This document shows positions 11,591 to 22,890 of a stretch of 64,000 nucleotides of DNA, in pieces (the first letter of the stretch is position 1; each line of letters begins with the position of its first letter). The stretch is from assembly GCA_021018995.1 (NCBI GenBank), contig CM037585.1, forward strand, positions 84,234,646-84,298,645, in the 5' to 3' direction. The DNA is from Chloranthus sessilifolius. Its lineage: Eukaryota > Streptophyta > Magnoliopsida > Chloranthales > Chloranthaceae. Made by a program: the position numbers and the translations under genes. The notes below the pieces were generated by a model, which ran no database searches, had not been told where the DNA came from, and was given only the letters and a program-made list of their open reading frames with translations.

Positions 11591-11904
11591 CCTTTCCCTT
11601 CTTTCTCCTTTATTGCCCATTCAACTCAAGCACTTGCACCCTGCTCCTACCACTTTGCTTCACATCAGCTTCCAACCAATTTTCACTTGGTGTGGTGGGA
11701 TTTGATTCACTATGCAGCATTTCAACTGAAACCCTACTTTTATAAGGGTAAGTGCTCTATCTCCCCCCAGTTGTGATCTTCCTTTGGTAGTTCCTTTACT
11801 TTGATTGTTGTTTTTCGAGGAGTCTGTGTGGGGTAACCTTAGTGAACTGGGAGCTACCTTAGATTTGTATTTCAAGACCTATTTTTTTTGGAATTTGTGT
11901 AACC
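11505..11904 (+). promoter_or_regulatory. Possible internal promoter and leader of ORF3 (element B)
   Basis: Directly after the palindrome array come a TATA-like TTTATACC (about 11517-11524), a CT-rich leader and a good splice-donor-like sequence AGGGTAAGT (near 11748). The ORF3 start codon in the context AACCATGGC follows at 11905. The order array, TATA-like box, CT-rich leader copies that of the LTR promoters. Function is inferred. Confidence 0.4.
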
Positions 11905-12519
11905 ATGGCTAAGAGCTCTAAATTCATTGATAGTCTAGTAGCCTTAGTGAACCATCAACCAACTGATAGTCTCGTGGCCACAAGAAAGCCAGTGAGGATT
12001 GCAGAGGTAGCCACTATGGAGGCCAATGAGCCTGTTGCTGCCTCTAATGCCCTTATTCCAAAGAAGAAAACACCACCTAAGAAGAGGGCCAGAGACCACC
12101 CCCTGTTTTCAAAAGCCCTAAGAAATCTAAGAAAAAGCAGAAGAAGGGCATGGAGGTTGATGAGGATCCCAACCCACTGACAACTCCTTCTGGGTTTGTG
12201 GCTGCCATAAATTGGATGCTGAGACTGCATTTGATAAGGCATTCTTAGAGGAAGAGCCCTTAGCTGTTGCATCCATTAAATTCCTCACCAAGGCGTCCCT
12301 ATTATCCTTGCTTAGGCCCCCATTGCAGTTAGTTTTTCCTAGACTAATGCAGCGGTTCTATCAAAACATTAGGGTCAAGGCAGGTGATGATGGAAACCCT
12401 GCACTGCTGGTCTTAATTGATGACTTTGAAATGTTGTTCAACCCAGCTGGGATTACAGAAATCCTTGGGATACCAGCCACCTACAACCCTGAGTGTGGCT
12501 TGGGTGCACTATTAGTCAA
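11905..12519 (+). pseudogene. Element B ORF3 (env-position protein), truncated
   Basis: It starts at 11905 with MAKSSKFIDSLVALV, matching element C at 53696. Residues about 50-65 form a basic, nuclear-localisation-like patch (PKKKTPPKKRARDH). After a frameshift near 12140-12210 the reading continues (12212 onward) with RPPLQLVFPRLMQRFYQNIR and LVLIDDFEMLFNPAGITEIL. That resembles a domain found in plant transposon-derived proteins (the 'putative plant transposon protein' type, from memory of the family). It has no signal peptide or membrane segment. Homology to C ends at about 12515, where LTR fragment E begins, so perhaps four-fifths of the protein is lost. Confidence 0.7.
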
Positions 12520-14249
12520 TGATTTTTATCGCATTTTACCCTTTAAACCTGACTTTTGCTAAGCCTTAGAGTATATATTAATTACATTTTAATGTTGTTT
12601 TGCAAGAAGGAAGTAATTGTAGCCTTAGTGCAGTTTTCCAGTAAAAAGTGCCAATAAGGAGAGTTTTGGAACCAATTAATAGCTGAGAGTAAGAGATGAA
12701 TGGAATGGCTTCAGCTCTGTGCACATTGGAGGTACTGTGAGGGTCACCTTCAACAGCTACATGTCGGATGGCTGCAATGCATTCTCAAAGGGGTGCAATG
12801 AACACTCTTGAGAAGATATAATAAATGCACACATGAACTCCATCTTCACATGCAGTAGCAACACATTAGAACTCAAGAGAGGTAGCACATCAGTTGCAGC
12901 TCCAAACCAGCACCTTTCAGCTGTACTTCGATTCAATAGCTGCACTTGATGTGCACAGTAAAGCTACCTCTCAATTCAGTGTTGAACCCAGTGTTGCACC
13001 TATAGAATGCAGCCCCAACTTCTCCAAACAGCAGCAGTTGCACCCATGCAACCAAGCTAAGTTCCAAGCCATCTGCTGCACCCATGCAAGTCTGCATGTA
13101 ATTCTTTTGAATGCAAGAAGTACAAAGCCAACAACCTATTGCATGCATCTTGCCAGTAGCAGCAAATCTATTGATCGGCTGCAGTCTCAAGCTTCAGCAA
13201 GCATCATAAGAGGAGTTTCATTACCTATCAATTGCACCATCAAACCCTTCGAGCTGCAATCCAAGCCTTGTAACCCTTCAAAGTGCAGCAGACCAGACAC
13301 TTATAGACATCATCAGTGCAGCCATCAGCATCCTGTCAAGTGGAGCCCCAACAGATTCGAGTTATTAAACTACAACAGCATAGAGCACCTTCAAGACAAA
13401 CCTGTCAACATGAAAAGCTTCAACAACCTTCAGATGCCTTTGCCATTTGAACCTGTCGATAGGTGCTGCTTCTAAACCTGTCGACCAGCTAAGTAAACCA
13501 CCTTGAAACTTATCGACCTCTTTACATTGCAGCCTTGAACCTATCAACTTGTGGAGCAACTGACGTAGCAGCCTATCGAGCAGATAAAGAGCACACAACA
13601 TCCTATCGACCATTTGATGCCCCAATCCTATCGACTTGTAGGTCAACTAAATCTGTCGACCAACATTTCCATCTCCCATTGATCTTGTTGACCAGCAAAG
13701 CATCCCACCCAGCAATCCTGTCGAGTGGTTTGGCATACAATGCACACCAACCTGTTGACTTGTGAGCTGCAGCCCTCCATTCTCTAAACCTATTGATAAC
13801 TCCATTGCAGCAAAGCAAAGCCTAACACAATCCTATCGAAATGCATCCCTCATCCTTAGGAAGAGGTGCCTGAAGCTACTGCTGGAAATACATCCTGTCG
13901 ACACCTTCATTTGCCCATTAAATCTCCCATCAAACCTCTCGACTTCAACATGCAGCTACTTCAAAACCTGTCGACCTCCACCTCCCAACCTCATGACAAG
14001 AAGTTGTTTTCTTTTCCAAAGTTCACCATCTATCCTCTCGAGCATGTAATTTGAAACTTTAGCCAACCTGTCAAAATAGCCACCAACCTGTCGAATTTCA
14101 GTTCAAACCTCTCGACAACACACCTGAAGCTGCCATATATCCTTCATCCTCTCGACCGGCAGCTCTCAAACTCCCACATCTGCTCAACATCTTGCTAAAT
14201 CTGCCTTCCAAACTCTCGAGTTCATCTCCTCCATCTCACCACTGAAGCG
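12520..14249 (+). repeat. LTR fragment E: 5' part (U3) of an Athila-like LTR
   Basis: It begins TGATTTTTATCGCATTTTACCC, laid out like the starts of the A, C and D LTRs (TG..., short inverted repeat, TTTCACC or TTTTACC). It carries a GTCGAC-like array at 13440-14230 in sense orientation. It breaks off where the D LTR starts, with no TATA box or leader motifs. No reliable gene is seen in its 1.7 kb; long open frames at 12894-13475 are chance reading. Its inner end, partner LTR and duplication are not visible, so the start at 12520 is a best estimate. Confidence 0.65.
13440..14230 (+). repeat. GTCGAC-like palindrome array in LTR fragment E
   Basis: CCTGTCGAC, CCTATCGAC, CCTCTCGAC and near forms recur more than 20 times in about 800 bp, most preceded by AAC or ATC. 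This is the least decayed array of this type in the window. Confidence 0.8.
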
Positions 14250-15731
14250 TGTTAGGCTATTTTTAAGTGTTTGCTACTGACTTTATTGAAGACAGTGATA
14301 AGAATCGAGTGAATGAAAATGAATGAAAGGTGGATTGAAAATGACAGAGCAACAAGCCTAAAATATGCACAATCCTGCAAGATACAGGGCCTGTTGTAGC
14401 AAGTTTTGATAAGTAAGAGTTTGTACCACAGGGAAGTTGATCTTAAGCTCCAAGGGAGCCATCTTTAGTAGGCCCTCCAAATCTGACTACAGAACTGGCA
14501 ATCCTAAATGGAAGGGGATTTAGGGTCACTAAAATCTAAATTCTAAGGTATCCTAATGTCTAAACTATAGAAAGGGTTAAGAAAGAAGATGGAGTGAGAA
14601 AATAAATATAAAAGGGTGAGAAGTATGCTATTAGGTTCAGATCTGATGGGTTTCATGACTCAGATTCAGATCTGCTGCTATAGAAGTCCTGTCCAATGGC
14701 TACATTATCACCACTGAGGAGAAAGAATCCAACTCATCTCTGTGCCATGATCCAATCCCTTTATGGCTATAACCTATCCACTTAAATGGTCATACACTAT
14801 CCAATTGGGGAACCACAATCCAGAGATGGGTCAGAACAAGTTTATCATTGTAGGCACTACATCATCCATGCTGTAAGCACAAGAATCCATAGGGAACCTC
14901 AACCTCTAAAGTGCTATGTGTGGGGCTAGGCCTGTATGGGAGCATGTTAGCCCAGACACATAGAACCAGTAAGAGTTTGAGTGCAGCCTTAGATCCAGCT
15001 GTCCACTGCTTTAGAAAGACTGCAGTGATCCAGTCGCAAGCCTACAATCTCTATAACCAAACCAGATCTGCCATCTGATGGCGAGTCTATACACATACAG
15101 GGGAGTTTGTCTCAGCACAATCTCTCACAGGGATATAAGCACAAGTGCAAAGAAGAATAATCCGTCTTGAGTCTGTGGGTTGGCTTCACCCTAAGGCTAT
15201 AACCTGTCCACTTAAATGGTCACAGACTATCCCAGAGGTTATCATCCTCACAAAGCTCAAGATAGAACAAGAAACATTGCTGCCACCACCATGTTCACAA
15301 GGCTACAAAAGCTCATTGCTCCCATGGGGACTTCAGATCTAGTGGGTCCTGTGGTGGGGCTAGGCCTATATGGGAGCATGTTAGCCCAGACACACAGGTC
15401 ACTTGGATCTGAGTAAACCATAAAATCAGTCCTCCATTGCTTGCAATACATCCTAGAAATGGAGGATCTCAAGGTAACATCCTTGTACAGAACAACTCAC
15501 AAAAATCCCATTAAAGTAAAACACCCTATCATAAAACTCCATTAATCAATTCCAAATAGTCATACAAAGGCATAGCCAGCAAATGCTGGACTATGGAGAG
15601 AAGAAAAAGCAAAAAGAAATCTACCTAAACCTTACTAGAGATCTACAGCTACTGCAAGAAGAAGATAGACAAAATTCTATTATAAGCAGAGAGCCCTAAA
15701 AAGCTCCCTAAACCTAAACCAGGCTTAGGTT

Positions 15732-15737
15732 TATATA
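15732..15737 (-). promoter_or_regulatory. TATA box of the element D LTR
   Basis: The minus strand reads CTATATAA around this position, placed between the CGCGA array and the leader motifs as in the other LTRs. Confidence 0.5.
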
Positions 15738-15899
15738 GCAGTCAGCTTGGCGGTGCATTAGGGTTAGGAAACCCTAATCTTACCGATGCCACATGACCTA
15801 ATACTGTCCTTTGGATGCCTCGGGGCACGTGCATGGAACTTGGAGCGTTGGAATGCATGCCCTAATTGCTGGAAGTTCCCAGAATGTCCTCTACAGAGG

Positions 15900-16500
15900 T
15901 GAGAGAGAGTAAGAGTTCAGAACCTCGCCAGGTAGCATTGGTTTCCAAGACTGTCGCATGGTAGCACGGTCTTCGTGAGATTGGATTAGCTTGAAATTCT
16001 AGCCGTCGCGGGGTTGTCTTAGTTGCAGCTGAAGCAGTCGCGTAATAGAGCATTGAATCTTCACTGGATTGCTCTGGTCTTCACGGGATCACACTTTCCT
16101 TCTGAATGGCGCGAGAATTGCACGAGCAGTTTGTTCCTCAATGGATCTTCGCGATGACGTGATGTGCATTGGTCTCTGAACTGCGCGAGAGGTTTTTCTG
16201 AAGTTTTGCATCCCGCAGCCACTGCGCGACAACGGCTTGCCGAAATACCTGGAGCTCTCTCTCCTCAGTTGATCTGAGTGAACTGCTTTCGCGAGCTACG
16301 CGAGACTGTGCGAGCATTTATATTTGAGCTTCGCGAGAGCTGCGCGAAGTATGATTCTGAAGCCCCTCTGTCACTCAACTGCGCGAGAACAGTGTAGGCA
16401 ATTGGAAATGAAGTCTTGGGAAACTCGCGAGGACTGCACGAGGCTTAATTTTTGAATCCTTTAAAGCTTGTGAAAGCTGCGCGAGGTTCAATTCTTATCT
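15900..16500 (-). repeat. CGCGA-palindrome array in the U3 of D
   Basis: At least 15 words such as CGCGAG, TCGCGAG, GCGCGAGA and CTGCGCGA lie in 600 bp. The CpG density is far above that of the rest of the window. Confidence 0.8.
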
Positions 16501-16685
16501 GGGTTCAGCTTTCATCCTTCTGAGGGACTTCTGGGGCAAAAGTGGGCTCCTTAACAGGGTTCAGGCCTTATTGCAGCTGCTGTTTATTAACTACAGAAAT
16601 GACTTAACACACATTTATTAGATGGCTAAGGGTCTAACAGAGGCTAAGTTAAGGGGTGAAAAGTGGTACTTTTCATGTCTTAACA

Positions 16686-16710
16686 CACCCCCAAACCTAA
16701 TCTTTGCTAA
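16686..16710 (-). other. Polypurine tract of element D
   Basis: The minus strand reads AAGATTAGGTTTGGGGGTG up to the LTR start. C has AAGATTAGGTTTGGGGTTG at the same place. It shows that 14250-16685 is a 3' LTR. Confidence 0.85.
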
Positions 16711-17974
16711 TCCCTTAGCAAAGCTACACTAAAAATCTATAGAAATTAACTGCCACTTTCGTAGGGAGCACGGATACATTTAGCATATGTACCAAGCCTT
16801 TTAAACCCTAGGTGATCCCTAGTGGAGTGAAGTCTCCTGAGGGTTTTCAGTGAAGATACCGACAAACTTCTCAATAAAGCAGCTTAGTTAGCGCAAGATT
16901 TCAAGTCAATGTCAAGAACAGTTCACCCCTGAATCGTTAAAAATATAAGAAATTTAAATGCATTGTCTGCACAGATGTTTAAGCATCAAAAACTTCCCAT
17001 GATAGCACAACATTTCCAATCAGTTCACAACAGGGAAACTACACATGTGTGTTAGCAATGAGCTCATCATTAAATTAAAAATTAGGTTGTAGGTGATGCC
17101 CAATACTTTCAATATCAGACCCAAAACTCTCTAGGGCATACTTTCACAAAGAACTTTTGAGGGTTTCATTGTCTCTCAAGCTCAAGAGCAGTTACATCCC
17201 CCAAATGGGTCTGTAAGCATGAGCATAGGCATAGCATTCAAGTTCTGGCATCATTGGCAGATTTTTACCATAGATTGGACAACTCATTATCTCCACATGA
17301 CAGCTCATTCAACTTCGGATCTCAAGGGCTTTAACTGGGCTATAATGTGGCTTATGGTATTGGGTTATAAAAATAATTGGAAGGTTAAAAAAGAGGTTTG
17401 AAATTCAAAAATCAGCATGTGCAGGAGGTGATTCATGACTTCACCTTCTTTAATTTAGCTCCTTTCATCTTCTTTGAAATCTTCAGATTTGAAGTGATCA
17501 GTTTCTCTTCTTGTTTGATTTTTTTCCAATGAATGTTTCCTCTCGATTCCTCTCTTACTCCTCTTCATTATTGTTTTCTTTTCATTCTGGTGCAGTTTTT
17601 TTTTTTGTTTTTTTTTTTTGCTTTGATGAATTGCCACCTTTTTCCTCAGTTGTTACACTGCTAGAACTTCAGATAATTCTTCTCCACTCATCCAATGTTG
17701 ACCCTAGCTAGTCCATCTTTAACTCTTTCTCCTTTGCCTTCTAACTTCTCAGAGTGAGGGTAAGGTTAAATCAGATCCATAGGTTCAGGTACAAGCACTC
17801 AGGTGTGTTTTTGAAGAAAATTGGACTTTGAAGCTCAAAGAGTGTATGAACAAGGGCAGTTGCTTTAGGGTTTGGTCTGTTTAGGCTCAAACTCTCCAAG
17901 AGAAGGCCTTGATCCTTTCCTAAGTGTCATGAGTGCTGTCAGTTGTTTCAACTTGGAGTTACCTAACTTTTAGT
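16711..17974 (-). other. 3' non-coding region of element D
   Basis: It matches the reverse complement of C 57240-58534, including the block before the PPT (ACCCTCAGGAGACTTCACTC) and an A-rich tract (T-rich here, about 17510-17640). No gene; a Lys-rich reading at 17455-17637 is translated A-rich sequence. Confidence 0.7.
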
Positions 17975-20161
17975 TGACAAAGTCAACATAAGTCCCATCA
18001 CAAGTTATTCTCACAATAACTACTATGAACTGGCATTTCCCAGATAGTCACAGGATTTAGGGTAAAGTCAAGGTTTTAACTAAAATCTTTAATTTGCAGA
18101 TTTTTCTACAAGTGTGCTAAATGCCTTATGGTAAATCGCTTGTCATTTTCAACTTCGATCTAATTTTTGAGTCCTATCAAAACTGGGTGAAGGAGTATTT
18201 GTAGCCGCATCTTTTCTAAGTAGTGGAACTCAAAAATTTGATTAGGCTTGAACATGGTCAACAAATCACTGAGATCTGTCCTCCTTTATTAGGTTATTGG
18301 GCCTTAATGTCAGGTCTATAACTCTTAGTGTCGATATCGAAATTAGGCTCTCAATGACTTTCTGGAAATCTCAGAGAGTTACCTATAATTTCCTTTTATA
18401 TTTCAGGGGTCAAAAGTCAAAGTATCAAGATTTAATCTGGTCCATCCGATCAAAGGTCGGGTTTGATTACTGGCTGGGTGCCATGATCCACAGTTCTACG
18501 TCACAATGTTCCAGATTTTCCAGCCAACAATCCTAATAGAATTATCAAATGAAAATTTACCCATTTCTTAGGGCCAGGTCATGGTTTGACTTTGATTTAT
18601 CCCAGATTATTTTGAAGAGGTCTTGGTTACGGAAATCATAGCTCTTCAAGGACTCTGATTTCTGGTGCAACAAGACAGCTTCGTTGCATTGTGTTTCGGG
18701 TGCCATAACTTTTAATCTGCATGGAGTTTGGGTCTGAAAATTTAACTGGGTATCAGGAACCCATTAACGTATTTAAATAAATTTTAAAGATTTTTTCAGA
18801 ATTTATTTCACTTTATTTTGCTCTCTATTCTGAGAGGAAACAGTTGTGGGCCGCAAGGCCTACAGACTTGGGCTATTGATAGGGTCCACCTAGCGGTCCA
18901 TCTCATACCACATATTTTTGGGTTCTCTGTCCGAGATGATTCTAGGTAAGTCTCAGATCCATCAGGATCTCGTTTCGGGTTCTTTCTATTAATTTAATCG
19001 GCACGAATCACTTGTCGGTACTACCCTATATGTCGGGTATCAACCTATCTAGCGAATTTGGATTGGCTTGGAGAGCCATCTGATCGAACCTAAGTTTTCA
19101 AGCACAATTATAATTTTCAAATCCTTTTTTGTTTAGAAATTAGTTTTACAAAAATCACGCTATTCAAAACCAATTTCGATCAGGTTTCAAGATCTATTCA
19201 CTATACATTCTATAGCGTACGTAACTGGATTTTTGGGTTTTCATCGATAAGCAAGCGATCACCATTGATCATTCATGATCGACATTGGTCATGAGCTTCC
19301 AAAGTTAGGTAACTCATCAGGCCATCAGTCAACTAAAATGTTCAAACTTTAATCGATAGACCATCTAGTTGTTTCAATTAGAGTTAACTATATAGAATCT
19401 ATATATCAAGATTCTTCATATTCATGCATCTATCACCATTCAAATTTCTATGATCAAAATTCAAGATTCAAGCATGCATTTCTAGAATTTACCAACTTAT
19501 CTAAACTCATCAGTGGATCAAGATTCTATGATCAAAATAACACAAGCAACCAAGTTCTATGCATCTATACCATGTAATTCAATCAATTCAAGCAATTCCT
19601 ATATAGTCAATCATGACCATCCGATTGGACTATCATCAAGAACATTAAATAAGCTAATTCTTTTTATATGAAATACTAATAAACTTAGTATATTCTAGCT
19701 ACTAATCATACTCAAAATTTGAATGTAATCTCATAGAAGTAAGCAAGATTCAGTACTATGTCACATGTAGATTATCTAGTATCAAGCAATCTAAGCTATA
19801 TATTTCGATCATGATCAATACCAGTAAATGAGGAAAATAATTTTGAGATTTCACATTGCTATTTTATCAAAATTTCTACTAATATCAAGTCACAATTCCC
19901 ATAAATATACTATGAAGAGAAATGACATTAATCAACACTAGACTACTCATAGTAACCTAGTTATCAACAAGCATCTATAACCATTAATTTCACCTGGAAA
20001 TCTAAGGTCAAAATATAAATTTTCAGATATCATAACCATCTAAATATCATCCACAAAATACATTGATGCTAGTCTTAAGGTCCATTTATTCTAAATGATA
20101 TGGCATGGAAATATAATGCTAGAAATTAAATATTTGTACACAATGATGAGCATGGTTCATC
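17975..20161 (-). repeat. LTR fragment F', homologous to the middle of the F LTR
   Basis: It is alignable by eye with about 23240-25110 over two kilobases, with many differences. Shared landmarks include TTTTCAACTTCGATC/TTTTCGGCTCCGATC, GAGATCTGTC/GAGATCTATT, AGGGTCCACCTAG and TTTTCAAATCC. It is cut on the left by the D breakpoint and on the right by the TG of the F LTR. No coding capacity. Orientation is assumed to be the same as that of F. Confidence 0.65.
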
Positions 20162-21639
20162 TGTCACGCCCCCACGCCTCCCTGGTCTGTTTGCGGAGCT
20201 GAGTGGTAGTGCGTGTGTGTGATGCCATGCTTATACTTTCATATTTGGGTAACGTTCAGTTTCAACTTCTTACTTCGCATCTTTTGTCATGTAATTTGCC
20301 ATATTTGTTTTTCTAAAAATCTCATGGAAAATACTTTTAAGTACGGAAACAAATTATTTTTATTTATCAAAGTATGCACGGAAACTCGAGTTAAACACTA
20401 TCGGTTTAACCTTCAAATCTCAGTAACCTGACGGACATATTCAGGATTACGACTTGATTGTAGATGATTTTCAATGAGTAAAATAATATAATGAAGGCAG
20501 CTTTTAAAACCTTTTTTCATCAAAATAAAATCGTAAAAGTTAAATTGTTCATACAAGCCCACCTACAAAATATAGCCAATAATTCAAAAGTAATGGACTT
20601 AGAAACAAAACCAAAAGAAAACAGGAAGGAAACATCCTTCAAAAGTGAAGTGCGTGTGTTGCTAGCTCTATAGACAAAAGGAGTTTTAAACTATCAGCTT
20701 GTTGTCACTCCTAGATCTTTCCTTATCCAGCTTCCTCAATCCTGGCTGGGTGGTTGCTGATTGGCCTCTGAAATTTTTGGGTCATGAAACAACCATAAGC
20801 AATGAAGCTCAATAAAATCTTAGTTAGTATTATCTTAGAATTCTAGTATAAGCAGTATACAGATAGTTCATAGGTGCATGTGCAACTGGGGTTTCCAGTA
20901 GTTTTGAATATAACTAATTATCAAGCAAGAATTCTAACTATATGCAATTCAACTAATGCTAATTAACATACAAGTAAATATTTACAAAGATAATAGCAAT
21001 TCAATGATATTCAATTTATTACTAAGTAGGGAACAATATGATTTAAGAGCTAAGTACAAGGTTATAATACAGATTATCACAACAATAATATGAAAAGAGG
21101 AGAATTGTAGTAATTCATTAGGCATAAGTTACAATTTCTTCAAGATTTGTCCAATATGATTAAGCATAATTTTAATTGCCTAATTATTATTAATTTTTAT
21201 AAAATATAAGTTAATTATTAGCATCTTTTAATTAATTCGGTGTTGATACAAAACACCAACCATGGTCTAGACAAAATTTAGATGCCAATGTTTGTGCGAA
21301 CAAAGGCCGACACTCTCCATCGTTTAGCCAATCAAGGTAAGGATTAATGACCCTGTTGGTCTAATTAGACCCGATCCTCAGCTGACATTTCAGAATTCTT
21401 TTACACACAAGACACTCATACGAACCTGTTCATGAGAATAATGATCAACTATATGAGGCCCGAACATAACAGAATAGTATGGTCTTTCCACTTTCAATTT
21501 TTTTCAATTTTTGTTACAATATCTTTCAAATTATGTATTCTTCATATGATTTAGATTTTATCTCTCATATTCTGTATTATGTGCCCCAATTTCTTGGGTA
21601 TTGTAGCATATTACCTCATGTTTGAGGTTCAGATTCATA

Positions 21640-22070
21640 TTCAAATACCCATTTCAAGTTCAGAATTTCATATATTCAGATACCCAGTTCGGATTCAGAG
21701 TTTCAGATATTCAGATACCCATTTTGGGGTCGAGAGTTTCAGATGTTCAGATTTTTATTTCAGATTCAGAGTTTCAGATATTCAATTTTTCATTTCAGAT
21801 TCAAAATTCCAGATAGTAAAATTTTCATTTCATATTCGGAGTTTCAGATATTCAAATTTTCATTTCAGATTCAGAATTCTAGATAGTTAAATTTTCCTTT
21901 CATATTCAGAGTTTCAGATATTTAAATTTTCATTTCAGATTCAAAATTCCAGATAGTCAAATTTTAATTTCAAATTTAGAGTTTCAGATATTTTCATTTC
22001 GGATTCAAAATTCCAGATAGTCAAATTTTCATTTCAGGTTTAGAATTTCAAGTATAGATTCAAATTCAAG
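21640..22070 (-). repeat. Minisatellite, about 70-bp unit, in the F LTR
   Basis: About five to six units built on TTTCAGATTCAGAGTTTCAG and TTCAAAATTCCAGATAG, each made of two similar half-units of about 35 bp. The reading frame stays open only because the unit lacks stops. Confidence 0.8.
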
Positions 22071-22194
22071 TTTAAGACCAACTATGAGTTCAAATATAGA
22101 TACAAGTACCAATTTAAAATACTAGTTGAAACATGCCCAATTCAAGCTGATCATGTCACTGTCATCCATATCATTTGAAGCATTTACGGTCTTT

Positions 22195-22350
22195 ATCATA
22201 TTCATATCAAATCATATCATATCATATACTATCTTATCACACCATTGCAATATCATATCCGATCATATCATATCATATACTATCTTATCAGACTATTTTA
22301 CTGTCATATTTGATCATATCATATCACATACTATCTTATCAGACTATTTT
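22195..22350 (-). repeat. Minisatellite, about 62-bp unit, in the F LTR
   Basis: Roughly three units of ATCATATCATATCATATACT followed by ATCTTATCAGACTATTTTAC. Confidence 0.8.
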
Positions 22351-22499
22351 ACCGATGTCATGTACCTATCATGTGCAACATGTCACTATCTGTCATATAC
22401 GTATCATATACTATCAACTCATCATGTACTATCATATTATATTAACTATGATTATTTAATTGACAGTTAATCACCTGACTTATGTTATAATGTTTGGTA

Positions 22500-22890
22500 T
22501 GACTACAGGTGCAACGAATCGTGGGTTCAATGGTTCATAGGTCTAAAAGGGTCTAAAAGAGTCTAATAGGTTCAATAGGTTATGGGTCCAACGGAGCATA
22601 AGTCCAAAGGGTTCAATAGATTATTGGTCCAATAGAGTATAGGTCCAAAGGGTCTAATGGGTTCGATAAAATATGGGTCCAATAGATTTTAGGTCCAATG
22701 GGTTCGATATAATATGGGCCCAATGGATTTTAGGTTCAAATGGTCCAATGGATTCGATACAATATGGGTTCAATGTATTTTAAGCCCGAAGGGTCCAATG
22801 GGTTTGACACAATATGGGTCCAATGGAATTTAAGTCCAAAGGGTCCAATGGGTTCGATACAATATGGGTCCAATGGGTCAATTGAGCCAT
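22500..22890 (-). repeat. Minisatellite, about 50-bp unit, in the F LTR
   Basis: Units of GGGTCCAATGGGTTCGATAC plus AATATGGGTCCAATGG and AGGTCCAAA. Clean copies lie at about 22640-22890, with decayed copies to the left. Confidence 0.8.

Larger units (their letters stand above)
1..12519 (+). mobile_element. Element B: Athila-like Ty3/gypsy retrotransposon, partial, split by element A
   Basis: B enters from the left edge of the window, so its 5' LTR, PBS, gag and protease are not seen. It supplies reverse transcriptase, RNase H and the integrase zinc-binding region (1-1368), then, after the 8.5-kb insertion of element A, the integrase core and C-terminus (9881-10837), a spacer and ORF3 (from 11905). 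It is closely similar to element C over its whole length, in the same order, so the two belong to one family. Homology to C stops near 12515, where LTR fragment E begins, so the rest of ORF3 and the 3' LTR are missing. Assignment to Athila is by similarity to C, whose tRNA-Asp PBS and DLGAS protease are visible. All coding parts carry stops and frameshifts, so B is dead. Confidence 0.85.
14250..16685 (-). repeat. 3' LTR of element D (2436 bp)
   Basis: On the minus strand it starts TGTTAAGACATGAAAAGTAC and ends ...CTAACA. It has the same order as the C LTR: CGCGA array (16500-15900), TATA box (15737-15732), and leader with two copies of the CCACTTAAATGG motif (15191-15238 and 14762-14803). The outer half shares the block GCAAGATACAGGGC with the A LTRs. 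Long open frames inside (for example 15145-15342) are chance. Confidence 0.88.
14250..17974 (-). mobile_element. Element D: Athila-like element, 3' LTR and 3' non-coding region only
   Basis: A minus-strand element represented by its 3' LTR (14250-16685), PPT (16686-16710) and about 1.26 kb of 3' non-coding sequence that matches the reverse complement of 57240-58534 in element C. Matching ends near 17975, where unrelated LTR sequence F' starts. ORF3, pol, gag and the 5' LTR are absent, so no target duplication can be checked. Confidence 0.85.

Noticed and set aside
12894..13475. Open reading of 193 codons inside LTR fragment E
   Set aside because: It lies in LTR sequence, is rich in Ser/Gln/Pro with no conserved block, and is open only because the CpG array region is poor in stops in that frame.
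12520..14249. Possibility that E is the 3' LTR of element B
   Set aside because: B belongs to the C family, whose LTR starts TGTTATTCAC and carries CGCGA words; E starts differently and carries GTCGAC words. ORF3 is also cut in mid-domain.
21579..21890. Reading with repeated SFRYSDFHFRF words
   Set aside because: It is a translated 70-bp minisatellite in an LTR.
22126..22470. Ile/Ser/Tyr-rich reading of about 114 codons
   Set aside because: It is a translated ATCATATC minisatellite.
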